Origin: an uncultured bacterium
Lineage (GTDB): Bacteria; Bacillota; Limnochordia; DTU080; JAAYLA01
Direction of reading: 5' to 3'
Assembly (NCBI GenBank): GCA_937983075.1
Contig: CALKAQ010000095.1
Span: 1 to 60,107, forward strand
DNA length: 60,107 nucleotides
Made by a program: the position numbers and the translations under genes. Below are positions 32,783 through 41,770 of this stretch, piece by piece. How positions within the stretch are numbered: position 1 is the stretch's first letter; each line of letters opens with the position of its first letter. Under the pieces are notes generated by a model. The model was not told where the DNA came from. It saw only the letters and a list, made by a program, of their open reading frames with translations, and ran no database searches.

Positions 32783-33406
32783 TTACCAGGACAGTCGAAT
32801 AATTTCCCAGTACATGCGCAAACGAGCTCTAAACCCTTTCCAAAAGCCCAGTTTTTCTTCTTTCATTACCTGGGCCATGTTCTTCAGTCGAACATGAACG
32901 ACAGGCAGATCTTCCTTCTCCGCATAGCGGGACAGGGCAACTTCAACACCGTAGCGCTTGTTTTCAATTTCGGGCACGGAATCGATGATAGAGTGCAGCA
33001 TCGCACGCTGCCCCGACAAGAAGGGAGCGAGCTTTTGGGCCAGATCGGTGGCAAACCGCCCGTCATCGAATATGCCTACACTCATTGCTGCACGGCCATT
33101 TCGCACCGGCTCCAACATGTCAGCGATATGCTTCAAGGTCAAACCGATCAGATCGGCGTCGATGAAGAGAAGGATCTCTGCATCAGTGTTGTTGGCACCG
33201 ATTTTCATGGCACCGCCCTTCCCGACGTTCGCAGGAAGGTCGATGACCCGAACTCGGTACCGCGCTGCGACCTCTGCCGTATTGTCGGTCGATCCGTCAT
33301 TGACGACGATCACTTCGTCGATTAAAGGGGACCGCGTCAATACGGAAAGCACGCTACCGATATTCTTCGCTTCGTTGTATGCGGGGACGATGGCCGCGAT
33401 CTTCAA
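32783..33406 (-). CDS. Family 2 glycosyltransferase
   Basis: 207 residues from start codon TTG 33406, with AGGGGG upstream. GT-A fold motifs: AAIVPAYNEAKNIGSVLSVL, VIVVNDGSTDNT and LLFIDADLIGL (the DxD metal site as DAD). No membrane helices after the catalytic part, unlike dolichyl- or undecaprenyl-phosphate glycosyltransferases. Members of this kind are often annotated glucosyl-3-phosphoglycerate synthase-like or cell-envelope transferases; the acceptor cannot be told. Between proS (17 bases) and polC (105 bases), so likely co-transcribed with them. Confidence 0.85.
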   Translation of the reverse strand: MKIAAIVPAYNEAKNIGSVLSVLTRSPLIDEVIVVNDGSTDNTAEVAARYRVRVIDLPANVGKGGAMKIGANNTDAEILLFIDADLIGLTLKHIADMLEPVRNGRAAMSVGIFDDGRFATDLAQKLAPFLSGQRAMLHSIIDSVPEIENKRYGVEVALSRYAEKEDLPVVHVRLKNMAQVMKEEKLGFWKGFRARLRMYWEIIRLSW

Positions 33407-33423
33407 GTGAACGCCCCCTTGCC

Positions 33424-35148
33424 CTATGGATTGCTTATCGATTCGCCAATATCCAATTTCATCAATACGTGTTGAACCACATCTTCAATACCGATCGTTT
33501 CAGTTTCACCCGTTCGGCGCCATTTCAATTCAACGCAGCCTTCGGCCAGCGACTTGGGGCCGATGGTAATACGCACCGGATAACCGATCAGGTCGGCGTC
33601 GTTGAACTTGACCCCCGGCCGTTCCTCTCGGTCGTCGAGCACCGTCTCGATACCGCTTGCCCACAATTGTTCGTAGAGCTGCTCGGCTGTACGCATGTGC
33701 TCTTCATCTTGCGGTCGAATGGGGATAATAACCGCATGATACGGCGCGACGGAGGGGGGCCAGCATATGCCGTGTTCGTCGTGGTGCTGCTCGATGATCG
33801 CCGCCATGGTCCGACTGACGCCAATGCCGTAGCACCCCATGACGTAAGGCTTTTCCTTCCCGTCTTCGTCCAAAAAATGCGCTTCAAAAACGGATGAGTA
33901 CTTAGTACCTAGTTTAAACACTTGACCGACTTCGATTCCGGTCGCTTGCCGCAGCTGCTCTCCGCACTTGGGACACTGGTCGCCGGCCGTCACCGTGCGA
34001 ATATCCGCCACTTGATGCGCCCGGAAATCACGCTCCCAGTCGACGTGCACAAAGTGTGCATCCGCCCGATTGGCACCGGTCACCGCGTCAATGGCACCTT
34101 CAATTTCTAAATCGGCCACAATGTGAACGTTTTCGGGCAGACCGACTGGACCGGCAAAGCCAACCGGCGCTCCGGTTAGTGTTTCAATGGTTGTTTCGTC
34201 GGCCAGCCGCACTTCCTCTACTCCGAGGACACGTGCGAGCTTCACCTCATTGACGTCGCGGTCGCCCCGAACGAGCGCAGCGACAGGCCGATCATCAGCC
34301 AGGTAAAGGAGCGTTTTGATCATGCGCTGCGGTTCAACGGACAGAAATGCGGTCAACTCTTCGATGGTGCGCACGCCCGGAGTTTCAATCTGCCGCATCT
34401 CCTGAGAGCGGCTTTCTGGCCATGGCGTGGGCACCGCGGCGGCCTTCTCGACATTCGCAGCAAAATCACAAGCCTCACAAAAAACGACCACGGCCTCACC
34501 GACGTCAGCCAACACCATAAATTCGTGAGACGAGCTCCCACCGATGGCACCCGTATCGGCTTCAACCGCCCGCGTGTTGAGACCGCAGCGGGCAAATATG
34601 CGCTCGTACGCTTGGTACATTTTCTTGTAGGTGACATCCAAAGACGCTTCGTCCCGGTCAAACGAATAAGCGTCTTTCATGATGAACTCGCGCCCGCGGA
34701 TAACGCCGAAACGCGGCCGAATTTCGTCACGATACTTGTTCTGAATTTGATAGAGCGTCAAGGGCAGTTGTCGGTACGATTTGACATCGGCTTTGACAAG
34801 ATGGGTGATGATTTCTTCATGCGTCGGTCCGAGGCTGAAAAACCGACCGTGTCGATCCTTCACTCGGAACATTTCGTCGCCGTAAGCTTCCCACCGACCG
34901 GATTGATGCCATAATTCGGCCGGCTGCACGATCGGCAGCATCAACTCTTGGCAACCGACACGGTCGAGTTCTTCCCGAATGATTCGTTTGATTTTCTGCA
35001 GCACCCGGAAGCCAAGCGGCAAATAGGTGTAAATGCCTGCCGCCGACCGCCGAATCAGACCGGCGCGCAAAGACAGTTGGTGGCTTACCACCTCGGCCTC
35101 GGCAGGAACCTCACGTAGTGTCGGTGCATAACCTTCACGCATGCGCAT
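33424..35148 (-). CDS. proS: Prolyl-tRNA synthetase (bacterial type)
   Basis: 574 residues, full length. Class II synthetase: motif 1 region GFRVLQKIKRIIREELDRVG, motif 2 RPRFGVIRGREFIMKDAYSF, motif 3 GCYGIGVSRTMAAI. The editing (INS) domain that removes Ala-tRNA-Pro is present between motifs 2 and 3 (residues about 225-400), as in bacterial-type ProRS. The C-terminal anticodon domain begins APYHAVIIPI. GPTHEE, needed for ATP binding, is intact. Start ATG at 35148. Between rseP and the glycosyltransferase; rseP-proS-polC is a common Firmicute order. Confidence 0.97.
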   Translation of the reverse strand: MRMREGYAPTLREVPAEAEVVSHQLSLRAGLIRRSAAGIYTYLPLGFRVLQKIKRIIREELDRVGCQELMLPIVQPAELWHQSGRWEAYGDEMFRVKDRHGRFFSLGPTHEEIITHLVKADVKSYRQLPLTLYQIQNKYRDEIRPRFGVIRGREFIMKDAYSFDRDEASLDVTYKKMYQAYERIFARCGLNTRAVEADTGAIGGSSSHEFMVLADVGEAVVVFCEACDFAANVEKAAAVPTPWPESRSQEMRQIETPGVRTIEELTAFLSVEPQRMIKTLLYLADDRPVAALVRGDRDVNEVKLARVLGVEEVRLADETTIETLTGAPVGFAGPVGLPENVHIVADLEIEGAIDAVTGANRADAHFVHVDWERDFRAHQVADIRTVTAGDQCPKCGEQLRQATGIEVGQVFKLGTKYSSVFEAHFLDEDGKEKPYVMGCYGIGVSRTMAAIIEQHHDEHGICWPPSVAPYHAVIIPIRPQDEEHMRTAEQLYEQLWASGIETVLDDREERPGVKFNDADLIGYPVRITIGPKSLAEGCVELKWRRTGETETIGIEDVVQHVLMKLDIGESISNP

Positions 35149-35196
35149 GCTGTAATCCCATCCGTTTCTACTTCGTTTCAGGCTCGAAAAAAGCCG

Positions 35197-36306
35197 TTAC
35201 GATCCAAAATTTTCAATGTCATGTATGGTCGCGAAGATCATCAAGAGCAACAGCAAACTGAGCCCGATCATCTGCGCTATTCCTTTTGACCTGGCGCTCA
35301 ACGGTCGGCGGCGGATCATTTCGATGATCACGAACAACAGGCCACCGCCGTCGAGAATGGGAATCGGCAGCAAATTGAAAATCGCAATGTTAATGCTCAA
35401 AAGCGCGGTGAGTTGAAGCAACGCCAATATACCGGCTTGGCTTGCCGCACCGGTCAATTGGAAGATTCCGATCGGGCCGGACAGCTCGGCTTGTGCTCTG
35501 CCGGCGAAAACTTCACTGATCCAGAAGTAAAACGTCTTGATCACGGAGCCGGTATATCGAATACCGTCCCCCAACGATTTCATGATGCCCTGCTGGATGC
35601 CAGCAGGTACCATAGTAAGTTCAACCCCTAATATGGGGACTCCTCTCTCCGGATCGATCGTTGGAGTAACGACGAGATGTTCGACAGCACCATCGCGGAC
35701 GACTTCAAGGCGCACCGGCTGTTCCCCGACGGCTTGAATACGCCTGATCAGTTCGCCTGCATTCAAACCCCGTACGTTTTCATCATTGATTCCGACGATG
35801 AGATCACCCGGTTGGAGGCCGGCGACGTCGGCCGGCAAGCCCTCGTGAACATTGACCACCGCGACCGCAAGTGTCATGAACAGGCCAGCGTAAATCAGGA
35901 CCGCCAACACAAAATTCATCAACGGGCCGGCGGCTAAAATGGCCATGCGTTGGAGAGGATGTTTGCGATGAAACGCCCGCTCGCCGTCTTCATTGGTTCC
36001 GACGAGTTCATCCGGCAGGTTTTCGGTCGGCTCCATACCGGCAAGCTTCACGAACCCGCCTAAGGGGATCACCCGAATGGCATAAAGGGTTTCTCCCCAT
36101 CGCTTCTGGAACAACGCCGGGCCGAATCCGAGCGCAAACTCATGCACTTGCACCCCATTGAGTTTCGCGACCAAGAAATGTCCGAGCTCGTGGACGAACA
36201 CGAGCATGCCAAAAACGACGATAAAGGCGACGACGTTCTGGAGCGTCCCTGCGAATTGGGTCAAGTCGATCTGCAACGGGACAAGAAGCTCGGAAACCAA
36301 TTGCAT
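35197..36306 (-). CDS. rseP: Site-2 membrane metalloprotease RseP/RasP
   Basis: 369 residues; start ATG 36306 with GGAGACATC upstream. Intramembrane zinc protease that cuts transmembrane anti-sigma factors and remnant signal peptides. Zinc motif FVHELGHFLVAK in the first membrane helix; second motif NLLPIPILDGG in a C-terminal helix; one PDZ domain between (about 165-250, GLPADVAGLQPGDLIVGIND). Four membrane segments in all. Follows dxr by 42 bases as in most Firmicutes. Which anti-sigma factor it cuts cannot be told here. Confidence 0.95.
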   Translation of the reverse strand: MQLVSELLVPLQIDLTQFAGTLQNVVAFIVVFGMLVFVHELGHFLVAKLNGVQVHEFALGFGPALFQKRWGETLYAIRVIPLGGFVKLAGMEPTENLPDELVGTNEDGERAFHRKHPLQRMAILAAGPLMNFVLAVLIYAGLFMTLAVAVVNVHEGLPADVAGLQPGDLIVGINDENVRGLNAGELIRRIQAVGEQPVRLEVVRDGAVEHLVVTPTIDPERGVPILGVELTMVPAGIQQGIMKSLGDGIRYTGSVIKTFYFWISEVFAGRAQAELSGPIGIFQLTGAASQAGILALLQLTALLSINIAIFNLLPIPILDGGGLLFVIIEMIRRRPLSARSKGIAQMIGLSLLLLLMIFATIHDIENFGS

Positions 36307-36348
36307 GCGCGTGATGTCTCCTTAATTGCGGCGGAATTGCCGACATAC

Positions 36349-37530
36349 TTATCGTTGAATGAGCCTGCGAGCATATTCGCGGGCCCAACGGTCGGCAGCC
36401 AGCACCGTTTCGAGTTCTGCCGACTCTTTATCATGTGCTTCCAAGGTCGCTTCAATTAAACGCGGGATGCCGAGAAAGCTGATTTCACCACGCAAGAACG
36501 CATATACGGCAACCTCATTGGCGGCGTTGAGCACGGCGGGCATCGTGCCGCCTTCTTTGCAGGCGGTCAACGCGAGCTCGAGACAAGGGAAACGCTTAAC
36601 GTCCGGCGGCTCGAATGTGAGATCACGCAGTTGGCGCAAATTCAGGCGTTCAATGTGTCTCGGAGCGTGGTTCGGATACCACAGCGCATAGGCGATCGGC
36701 AAGCGCATGTCGGCTACCGCGAGTTGAGCGAAGAGGCTGCCGTCGCGGAACTCGACAAACGAATGTACCAGACTTTGCGGGTGGACGACGACGTCAATTC
36801 GCTCCAGAGAAAGCCCAAAGAGATGGTGCGCCTCAATCACCTCGAGTCCCTTGTTCATCAGCGTGGCCGAATCAATGGTAATTTTCCCGCCCATGTTCCA
36901 CGTCGGATGGCGCAGCGCTTGTTCCGGTGTGGCTTGTTCCAGCTCTTCCCACGACGCCGTGCGGAACGGTCCTCCCGACGCCGTCAAAGTGATGAGCTCA
37001 ACGTCATCCAGCGAACGTCCTTGAATCAATTGAAAAACCGCGCTGTGCTCGCTGTCTACCGGAATGAGCGGATCGGATATGCCTTGCTCCTTGGCCCGGG
37101 CAACCCGATCCATGACCAAATCCCCTGCAGCTACCAGCGTTTCCTTGTTAGCCAACGCCACGCGCTTACCAAGTTCCAATGCCTTGAGCGTAGGCAGCAG
37201 CCCGGCAAAGCCGACGACAGCGACAATGACGATGTCAACATCATCCCGGCTCACCGCTTCGATAAGAGCCTCATCACCGCTCCCGATGTCGATCGAATCG
37301 TGTACGCGGTCACGCAGACGAGCCGCGGCCGCCCGATCTGCAAGTCCCGCATACCGCGGGCGGAAGCGTTGAATTTGTTCCGCAAGCGCCTGATCGTCGG
37401 ATCCGGCGCACAGAGCTGCGACTCGAAATGCTCCATTGCTGCGCTCGATGACGTCAAGGGCCTGTCTACCGATCGACCCCGTGGAGCCGAGAATGGCAAC
37501 ACCTTTAGCGTTTGATGTCAACACCGTCAA
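36349..37530 (-). CDS. dxr: 1-deoxy-D-xylulose 5-phosphate reductoisomerase
   Basis: 393 residues from TTG 37530 (AAGGAGG 8 nt upstream); the frame is open to 37554. NADPH-dependent enzyme of the MEP isoprenoid pathway making 2-C-methyl-D-erythritol 4-phosphate. NADPH-binding VAILGSTGSIGRQALDV, metal-binding PVDSEHSAVFQLIQG and the substrate loop ASGGPFRTASWEEL are clear, as is HPTWNMGGKITIDSATLMNKGLE (read in pieces). It supplies precursors for UppS encoded just upstream. A promoter-like site at 37633-37660 precedes it. Confidence 0.96.
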   Translation of the reverse strand: MTVLTSNAKGVAILGSTGSIGRQALDVIERSNGAFRVAALCAGSDDQALAEQIQRFRPRYAGLADRAAAARLRDRVHDSIDIGSGDEALIEAVSRDDVDIVIVAVVGFAGLLPTLKALELGKRVALANKETLVAAGDLVMDRVARAKEQGISDPLIPVDSEHSAVFQLIQGRSLDDVELITLTASGGPFRTASWEELEQATPEQALRHPTWNMGGKITIDSATLMNKGLEVIEAHHLFGLSLERIDVVVHPQSLVHSFVEFRDGSLFAQLAVADMRLPIAYALWYPNHAPRHIERLNLRQLRDLTFEPPDVKRFPCLELALTACKEGGTMPAVLNAANEVAVYAFLRGEISFLGIPRLIEATLEAHDKESAELETVLAADRWAREYARRLIQR

Positions 37531-37632
37531 ACTGCTGGTCCTCCTTAACTGCAACGAACACGTCGCACGAGCGCGCCGACGCCATGATCGGCCCTCGCCT
37601 CGCGCCTTTCACTCACCGTTCGATCCGCCTGC

Positions 37633-37660
37633 ATTATACCACAAATCACCGGGGCGTCAT
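37633..37660 (-). promoter_or_regulatory. Candidate promoter for dxr-rseP-proS-polC
   Basis: Minus strand ATGACG (37660-37655), a 16-base spacer and a perfect TATAAT (37638-37633) preceded by TGG, an extended -10. The -35 overlaps the end of the YtvI-type gene. Leader to the dxr start about 100 bases. Confidence 0.6.
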
Positions 37661-38683
37661 GGGCCGGTATGCGACGGTATAGGCAGCTTTCACACAAATG
37701 GCCACGCAGGGACCAAGCCACAATCCGTTGACGCCCAAAAGCTGCACTCCCAAATAGAGCGCCAACAACATGGATACCGGATGGAGACCGACTGTCGACT
37801 GCACAATCTTCGGTTCCAAAAGCTGACGTGCGACAATCAATGCGAGCCAAAACGCCGCGAGGCCGACGGCACGATCCAAGCGGCCGACGACCACCGAGTA
37901 AACGATGACGGGAACAAAGACGCCGCCGGGCCCTATAACCGGCATGAGATCAAACAATCCGGCAGCCATGCCCAATAGCCAGGCGTAGCGAACACCGAAC
38001 AGCAGCAAAGCCGTAGTTGTCAGCACGGTGGTGATCATGACGAGGATCGCCTGAGCTTTGACTAAACCGAGGAGCCCAGTGACCATGTGCCCACGCATTT
38101 CAAGGAAGCGCGCTCGCCAATGAGGGGGAAGAAACTGGAGCAAGAAATTCGCAATGCCGCGCTGATCGCGGCTGAGAAAATAGGTTGTGATGGTTGCCAC
38201 GAGCATGGCAAAGAGAAAATTGGGGACGCGTTGAATTTGATTGAGGAGCGCGGTTGCCATATTCGCCAAAAATCGGCTCGCTCCATCGACAGCGTAAGCG
38301 TGCATTTCATTGAAAGGTTGAGGCAGCCGAGCAACCAGGCTCTCTGTCCGCAGAAGCCATTCATTGAACCAAATTTGCCATGACTCGGCGTGTTCTGGCA
38401 AGCGACGCAGCAGCGCCTCGATTTCGATGACGATATTTCCGACGACAAAAGCCAGCACAGCGGTTCCGAGTGCGATGACCGCGACGAGGACGCTGAGGAC
38501 CGCCGCACCGCGGGGCATCCCGAAGCGGGTTTGCAGCACGTGTACGGGCCGATCGATCAACGCGGTCAAAGCGAGCGACAGCAAAAAAGGCAGCAGAAGG
38601 GGCAACAGCCAATAGAGCACGGCCAGAGTCAGCACAGCTGCAACGCCTGCAAAGGCAAGTGTTCGGAGCGAAGGGTGATGCAC
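37646..38683 (-). CDS. AI-2E/YtvI-family membrane protein
   Basis: 345 residues, start GTG 38683. About seven to eight membrane segments: N-terminal pair (LAFAGVAAVLTLAVLYWLL), a central soluble part (residues about 90-140), then LFAMLVATITTYFLS, ILVMITTVLTTTALLLF and the conserved end GLHPVSMLLALYLGVQLLGVNGLWLGP. Family PF01594 includes AI-2 exporters, Na/H antiporters and the sporulation protein YtvI; the last 100 residues look most like the YtvI branch. It lies between cdsA (5 bases) and dxr, a spot usually without a gene in Firmicutes. Substrate unknown. Confidence 0.8.
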   Translation of the reverse strand: MHHPSLRTLAFAGVAAVLTLAVLYWLLPLLLPFLLSLALTALIDRPVHVLQTRFGMPRGAAVLSVLVAVIALGTAVLAFVVGNIVIEIEALLRRLPEHAESWQIWFNEWLLRTESLVARLPQPFNEMHAYAVDGASRFLANMATALLNQIQRVPNFLFAMLVATITTYFLSRDQRGIANFLLQFLPPHWRARFLEMRGHMVTGLLGLVKAQAILVMITTVLTTTALLLFGVRYAWLLGMAAGLFDLMPVIGPGGVFVPVIVYSVVVGRLDRAVGLAAFWLALIVARQLLEPKIVQSTVGLHPVSMLLALYLGVQLLGVNGLWLGPCVAICVKAAYTVAYRPMTPR

Positions 38684-38688
38684 CTATC

Positions 38689-39507
38689 TCACCCCATCAA
38701 CCACTCCTTCAGCAGGAGGGTTTGACCGTAGTAGACGACCACGGCGGCAAACAACAGGCTGTCGAATCGGTCGATGATACCGCCATGCCCAGGCAACAGA
38801 CCACCCGTATCTTTGATCCCGCTTTCCCGTTTTAAAGCGGACGCCGCCAAATCGCCGAGCTGACCTGCTGTCGAAATGAATAGCCCCATCGCCGCTCCGG
38901 CCGGCCATGCCAGGTCGGAAACGAAATAGGCGAACAGAGCCCCGAACACACCGGTCGCAGCGAGCCCCGTCAAAGAACCTTCCCAAGTTTTGTTCGGACT
39001 GACGGCGGGAAGCAGCTTTCGCCGTCCATAAGCTCGTCCGCCGAAATACGCTGCGCTGTCCGATATCCAGATCCCAAGGGTGACCATCAACGTCGTAAGA
39101 AAGCCATCGGGCCCTTCGCGCAGCAAGACGAGATGACTGAAAAAGCCCCCTACGTAAATGACCCCGAGAAGTGTCCCCCCGACACCGCGCAGGGGCTTTC
39201 GCTGAGGGGCAAAAATCTCACGCACAAAAGCGGCCAAGGCAATGCCGCAGATCAAAGGAAGAACCCATTCGGCCGCGGTCGTCTCCGTCGATACATATGC
39301 GAGCCGCACAAAGAGAAGACCACCGACGATGATGAGCAGCGGTTCAGGTGTTCGCTTTGCCTCGGGGCGCTGCAAAAGCCGTGCAATTTCCCAGCTGCCC
39401 AAAGCAGTCAACAAGCCAATAAAGAGCGCCCAAGGCAGGCCTCCTACCCAGAGCGCGTACAAAAACACGGGAATGCCCAACGCGGCTGTGATGATGCGGG
39501 TGACCAC
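38689..39507 (-). CDS. cdsA: Phosphatidate cytidylyltransferase
   Basis: 272 residues, normal length. Makes CDP-diacylglycerol from CTP and phosphatidate in the membrane. About eight hydrophobic segments. The family signature near the C-terminus, SALKRESGIKDTGGLLPGHG followed by GIIDRFDS, is complete, as is SPNKTWEGS. Start GTG 39507 directly follows the uppS stop (TAG-GTG). The uppS-cdsA order is universal in this group; dxr normally follows at once, but here the YtvI-type gene is between. Confidence 0.95.
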   Translation of the reverse strand: MVTRIITAALGIPVFLYALWVGGLPWALFIGLLTALGSWEIARLLQRPEAKRTPEPLLIIVGGLLFVRLAYVSTETTAAEWVLPLICGIALAAFVREIFAPQRKPLRGVGGTLLGVIYVGGFFSHLVLLREGPDGFLTTLMVTLGIWISDSAAYFGGRAYGRRKLLPAVSPNKTWEGSLTGLAATGVFGALFAYFVSDLAWPAGAAMGLFISTAGQLGDLAASALKRESGIKDTGGLLPGHGGIIDRFDSLLFAAVVVYYGQTLLLKEWLMG

Positions 39508-40266
39508 CTACGAAGGCAACCTCCCGAAACGTCGATCTCTGCACTGGAAATCGAGGATGGCATCACGGAGATCGGCGGGACTGAAATCGGGCCAATACGT
39601 AGGCGTAACCCACAACTCGGCGTAAGCCAATTGCCAAAGAAGGAAATTGCTCAAGCGGTGTTCACCGCCTGTGCGAATCAGCAAATCAGGGTCAGGCATT
39701 TCTGCGGTGTGCAGATGCTGTGCGAACACTTCTTCATCAATCGCGTCGGGGGTCAATTCGCCCCGTGCGACTTTTTCCGCAATTTTCCGCGCGGCCGAAG
39801 TGATGTCCGCACGTCCGCCGTAATTCCAAGCCACGTTCAAGGCAAGCTTGTCATTGTTGGCTGTTTTCTCTTCGGCATACTTGATGCGTTCGAGAATTGA
39901 AGGGCTCAACTTTTCGCGGTGGCCGAGGATGCGTATGCGCACGCCGTTGCGATGGAGGTTCTCAAATTCCCGCTCCAGCACCTCTTCGAGCAAGTGCATC
40001 AAGAAATGGACTTCCTTGCGCGGGCGCCGCCAATTCTCAGTGGAAAATGCAAACACCGTCAGCATGGGCACGCCCAAATTCCCGCATTCGTAAATGATAT
40101 TGCGCAAGGTTTCAACACCGGCGCGATGCCCGGCGGAGCGCATTAATCCGCGTTCTTTGGCCCAGCGTCCGTTGCCGTCCATGATTACTGCTATGTGACG
40201 CGGTAAGGCCTTCGGGTCAAGCTGCGCCGCCTTCTGTTCAGTCGGCGAAGATGCCCGATTCAACAT
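39508..40266 (-). CDS. uppS: Undecaprenyl diphosphate synthase (cis-prenyltransferase)
   Basis: 252 residues from ATG 40266 (AGTGGGG 9 nt upstream); GTG 40281 is also in frame. Makes the C55 lipid carrier for peptidoglycan. Motifs: HIAVIMDGNGRWAKERG (catalytic Asp), GHRAGVETL, FAFSTENWRRP, and the C-terminal DLLIRTGGEHRLSNFLLWQ and ELWVTPTYWPDF. The start overlaps the end of the 73-residue gene by 7 bases, so the two are coupled. All expected catalytic residues are present. Confidence 0.96.
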   Translation of the reverse strand: MLNRASSPTEQKAAQLDPKALPRHIAVIMDGNGRWAKERGLMRSAGHRAGVETLRNIIYECGNLGVPMLTVFAFSTENWRRPRKEVHFLMHLLEEVLEREFENLHRNGVRIRILGHREKLSPSILERIKYAEEKTANNDKLALNVAWNYGGRADITSAARKIAEKVARGELTPDAIDEEVFAQHLHTAEMPDPDLLIRTGGEHRLSNFLLWQLAYAELWVTPTYWPDFSPADLRDAILDFQCRDRRFGRLPS

Positions 40267-40481
40267 GGTCGATCGCCCCACTCTTCAGCGGCACACGTGC
40301 ACCAAATTTCGTTGCCCCGGATCATCTGCCGCACGACTCGCAGCGTTCCTTGCCCAGGGCCTTTCGGAGAAGCGGTAAACTCTTGGTGAAGTTGGAGGCC
40401 ATGATCGGCTGCCGTTTTGACGGCTTGTTCCCATTCATAGCCAACGAGGTCTACCAAAGGCTTGTTCGCTTCATCGCTCAT
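40260..40481 (-). CDS. Small PASTA-like conserved protein between frr and uppS
   Basis: 73 residues from ATG 40481 with GGAGGT 7 nt upstream, within the end of frr; its stop is inside the uppS start. Tight overlaps on both sides and a strong ribosome-binding site argue that it is real. Sequence: MSDEANKPLVDLVGYEW, then EQAVKTAADHGLQL, then TLRVVRQMIRGNEIWCTCAAE. The spacing of DLVGYEWEQAVKTAADHG resembles one PASTA repeat (strand-helix-strand), but it is cytoplasmic and has no signal peptide. A similar small gene exists at this place in some Clostridia as I recall. Function unknown; perhaps a regulator of the following uppS step. Confidence 0.75.
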   Translation of the reverse strand: MSDEANKPLVDLVGYEWEQAVKTAADHGLQLHQEFTASPKGPGQGTLRVVRQMIRGNEIWCTCAAEEWGDRPC

Positions 40482-40484
40482 AGG

Positions 40485-41042
40485 TCAGACCTCCATGATC
40501 TCTTTCTCTTTCACCTCGAGCAGTTCGTCGATTTTCTTGATGTAGCGGTCGGTCAATTCTTGAACGAGCGTCTGCGCTCGCCGCAAATCGTCCTCGGAAA
40601 CCTCGCCGTTCTTTTCAAGGTTCTTAATATCGTCGTTGGTTTGGCGTCGAATGTTTCGAATGCTGACTCGCCGTTCTTCGGCTTCTTTGCGGACCAACCG
40701 GACAAGCTCCTTACGGCGCTCCTCCGTCAGTTGAGGCAGCTGAATGCGGATGATTGCCCCGTCATTGCTTGGCGTTAAACCCAAATCGGATTGCAGAATG
40801 GCCTTTTCGATGTCTTTAATCGCCGATTGATCCCATGGTTGAATAACAATGGTGCGAGGTTCGGGAACGCTGATGCTCGCCAGTTGGTTCAACGGCGTCA
40901 TCGTTCCGTAATATTCGACTTCGATGCGTTCGACTAATGAAGGATGGGCACGTCCGGTGCGAATTCCGGCGAAATCTCTTTTTGTGGCGGCAATTACGCC
41001 TTCCATTCGCTTTTCAGCGTCATTCATCAACTCGTCGATCAT
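40485..41042 (-). CDS. frr: Ribosome recycling factor
   Basis: 185 residues from ATG 41042 (TTG 41045 equally possible given GGAGG spacing). With EF-G it splits post-termination ribosomes. tRNA-shaped two-domain protein: DFAGIRTGRAHPSLVERIEVEYYG, PLNQLASISVPEPRTIVIQPWD, and LVRKEAEERRVSIRNIRR are family segments. Start overlaps the pyrH stop (TGATG). pyrH-frr adjacency is general in bacteria. Confidence 0.97.
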   Translation of the reverse strand: MIDELMNDAEKRMEGVIAATKRDFAGIRTGRAHPSLVERIEVEYYGTMTPLNQLASISVPEPRTIVIQPWDQSAIKDIEKAILQSDLGLTPSNDGAIIRIQLPQLTEERRKELVRLVRKEAEERRVSIRNIRRQTNDDIKNLEKNGEVSEDDLRRAQTLVQELTDRYIKKIDELLEVKEKEIMEV

Positions 41043-41770
41043 CAATCAATGGCGCCTCCTATGGTCGTTCCGAGCTTTTCACCCATGCAAGCGCGATATA
41101 TACTGTTGGGCGCGTCAAAGTCAAAAACTATAATAGGAATTTTGTTGTCCATGCAAAGCGATGCGGCAGTGGAATCCATGACGCCGAGGCCGTTCTGCAG
41201 GATATGGAGATAATCGATATGGTCGTATTTCAAGGCATTGGGATTGACCCGCGGGTCGGAGTCATAGACGCCGTCGACACCTCGCTTCGCCATCAAGATG
41301 ACGTCGGCTTCAACCTCTGCAGCCCGCAGCGCAGCGGTCGTATCGGTTGAGAAAAACGGATTGCCCGTTCCCGCGGCGAAAATGACGACACGGCCTTTTT
41401 CGAGATGTCGAATCGCCCGACGGCGAATGTAAGGCTCTGCAACGGCCCGCATTTCAATCGCAGTTTGAACACGGGTTTCCATCCCGAGATTTTCCATGGC
41501 ATCTTGGAGTGCCAATGCGTTGAGTACTGTTGCGAGCATCCCCATATAATCGGCCGTCGAACGGTCCATGCCTTGGGCACTGCCTTGAGTGCCCCGCCAA
41601 ATGTTTCCGCCGCCGACCACCACGCAAACTTGAACGCCACGGTCCCGAACTTGCTTCAGTTCCCTTGAGACCCGGTTGAGGACCGAAAGGTCAAGTCCCT
41701 GCCCGAGCTTGCCTGCCAAGGCCTCACCGCTCAATTTCAGCACTACTCGCTTATATACGAGATCTTCCAT
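41042..41770 (-). CDS. pyrH: UMP kinase
   Basis: 242 residues, normal length. Amino-acid-kinase fold enzyme making UDP from UMP and ATP. Motifs: KRVVLKLSGEALAG, VCVVVGGGNIWRG, DYMGMLATVLNALALQ, FAAGTGNPFFSTDTTAALRA, and KRGVDGVYDSDP. Start ATG 41770. It follows tsf after a terminator-like hairpin at 41871-41900, so part of its transcription may come from a promoter in that gap, although I could not identify one firmly. Confidence 0.97.
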   Translation of the reverse strand: MEDLVYKRVVLKLSGEALAGKLGQGLDLSVLNRVSRELKQVRDRGVQVCVVVGGGNIWRGTQGSAQGMDRSTADYMGMLATVLNALALQDAMENLGMETRVQTAIEMRAVAEPYIRRRAIRHLEKGRVVIFAAGTGNPFFSTDTTAALRAAEVEADVILMAKRGVDGVYDSDPRVNPNALKYDHIDYLHILQNGLGVMDSTAASLCMDNKIPIIVFDFDAPNSIYRACMGEKLGTTIGGAID

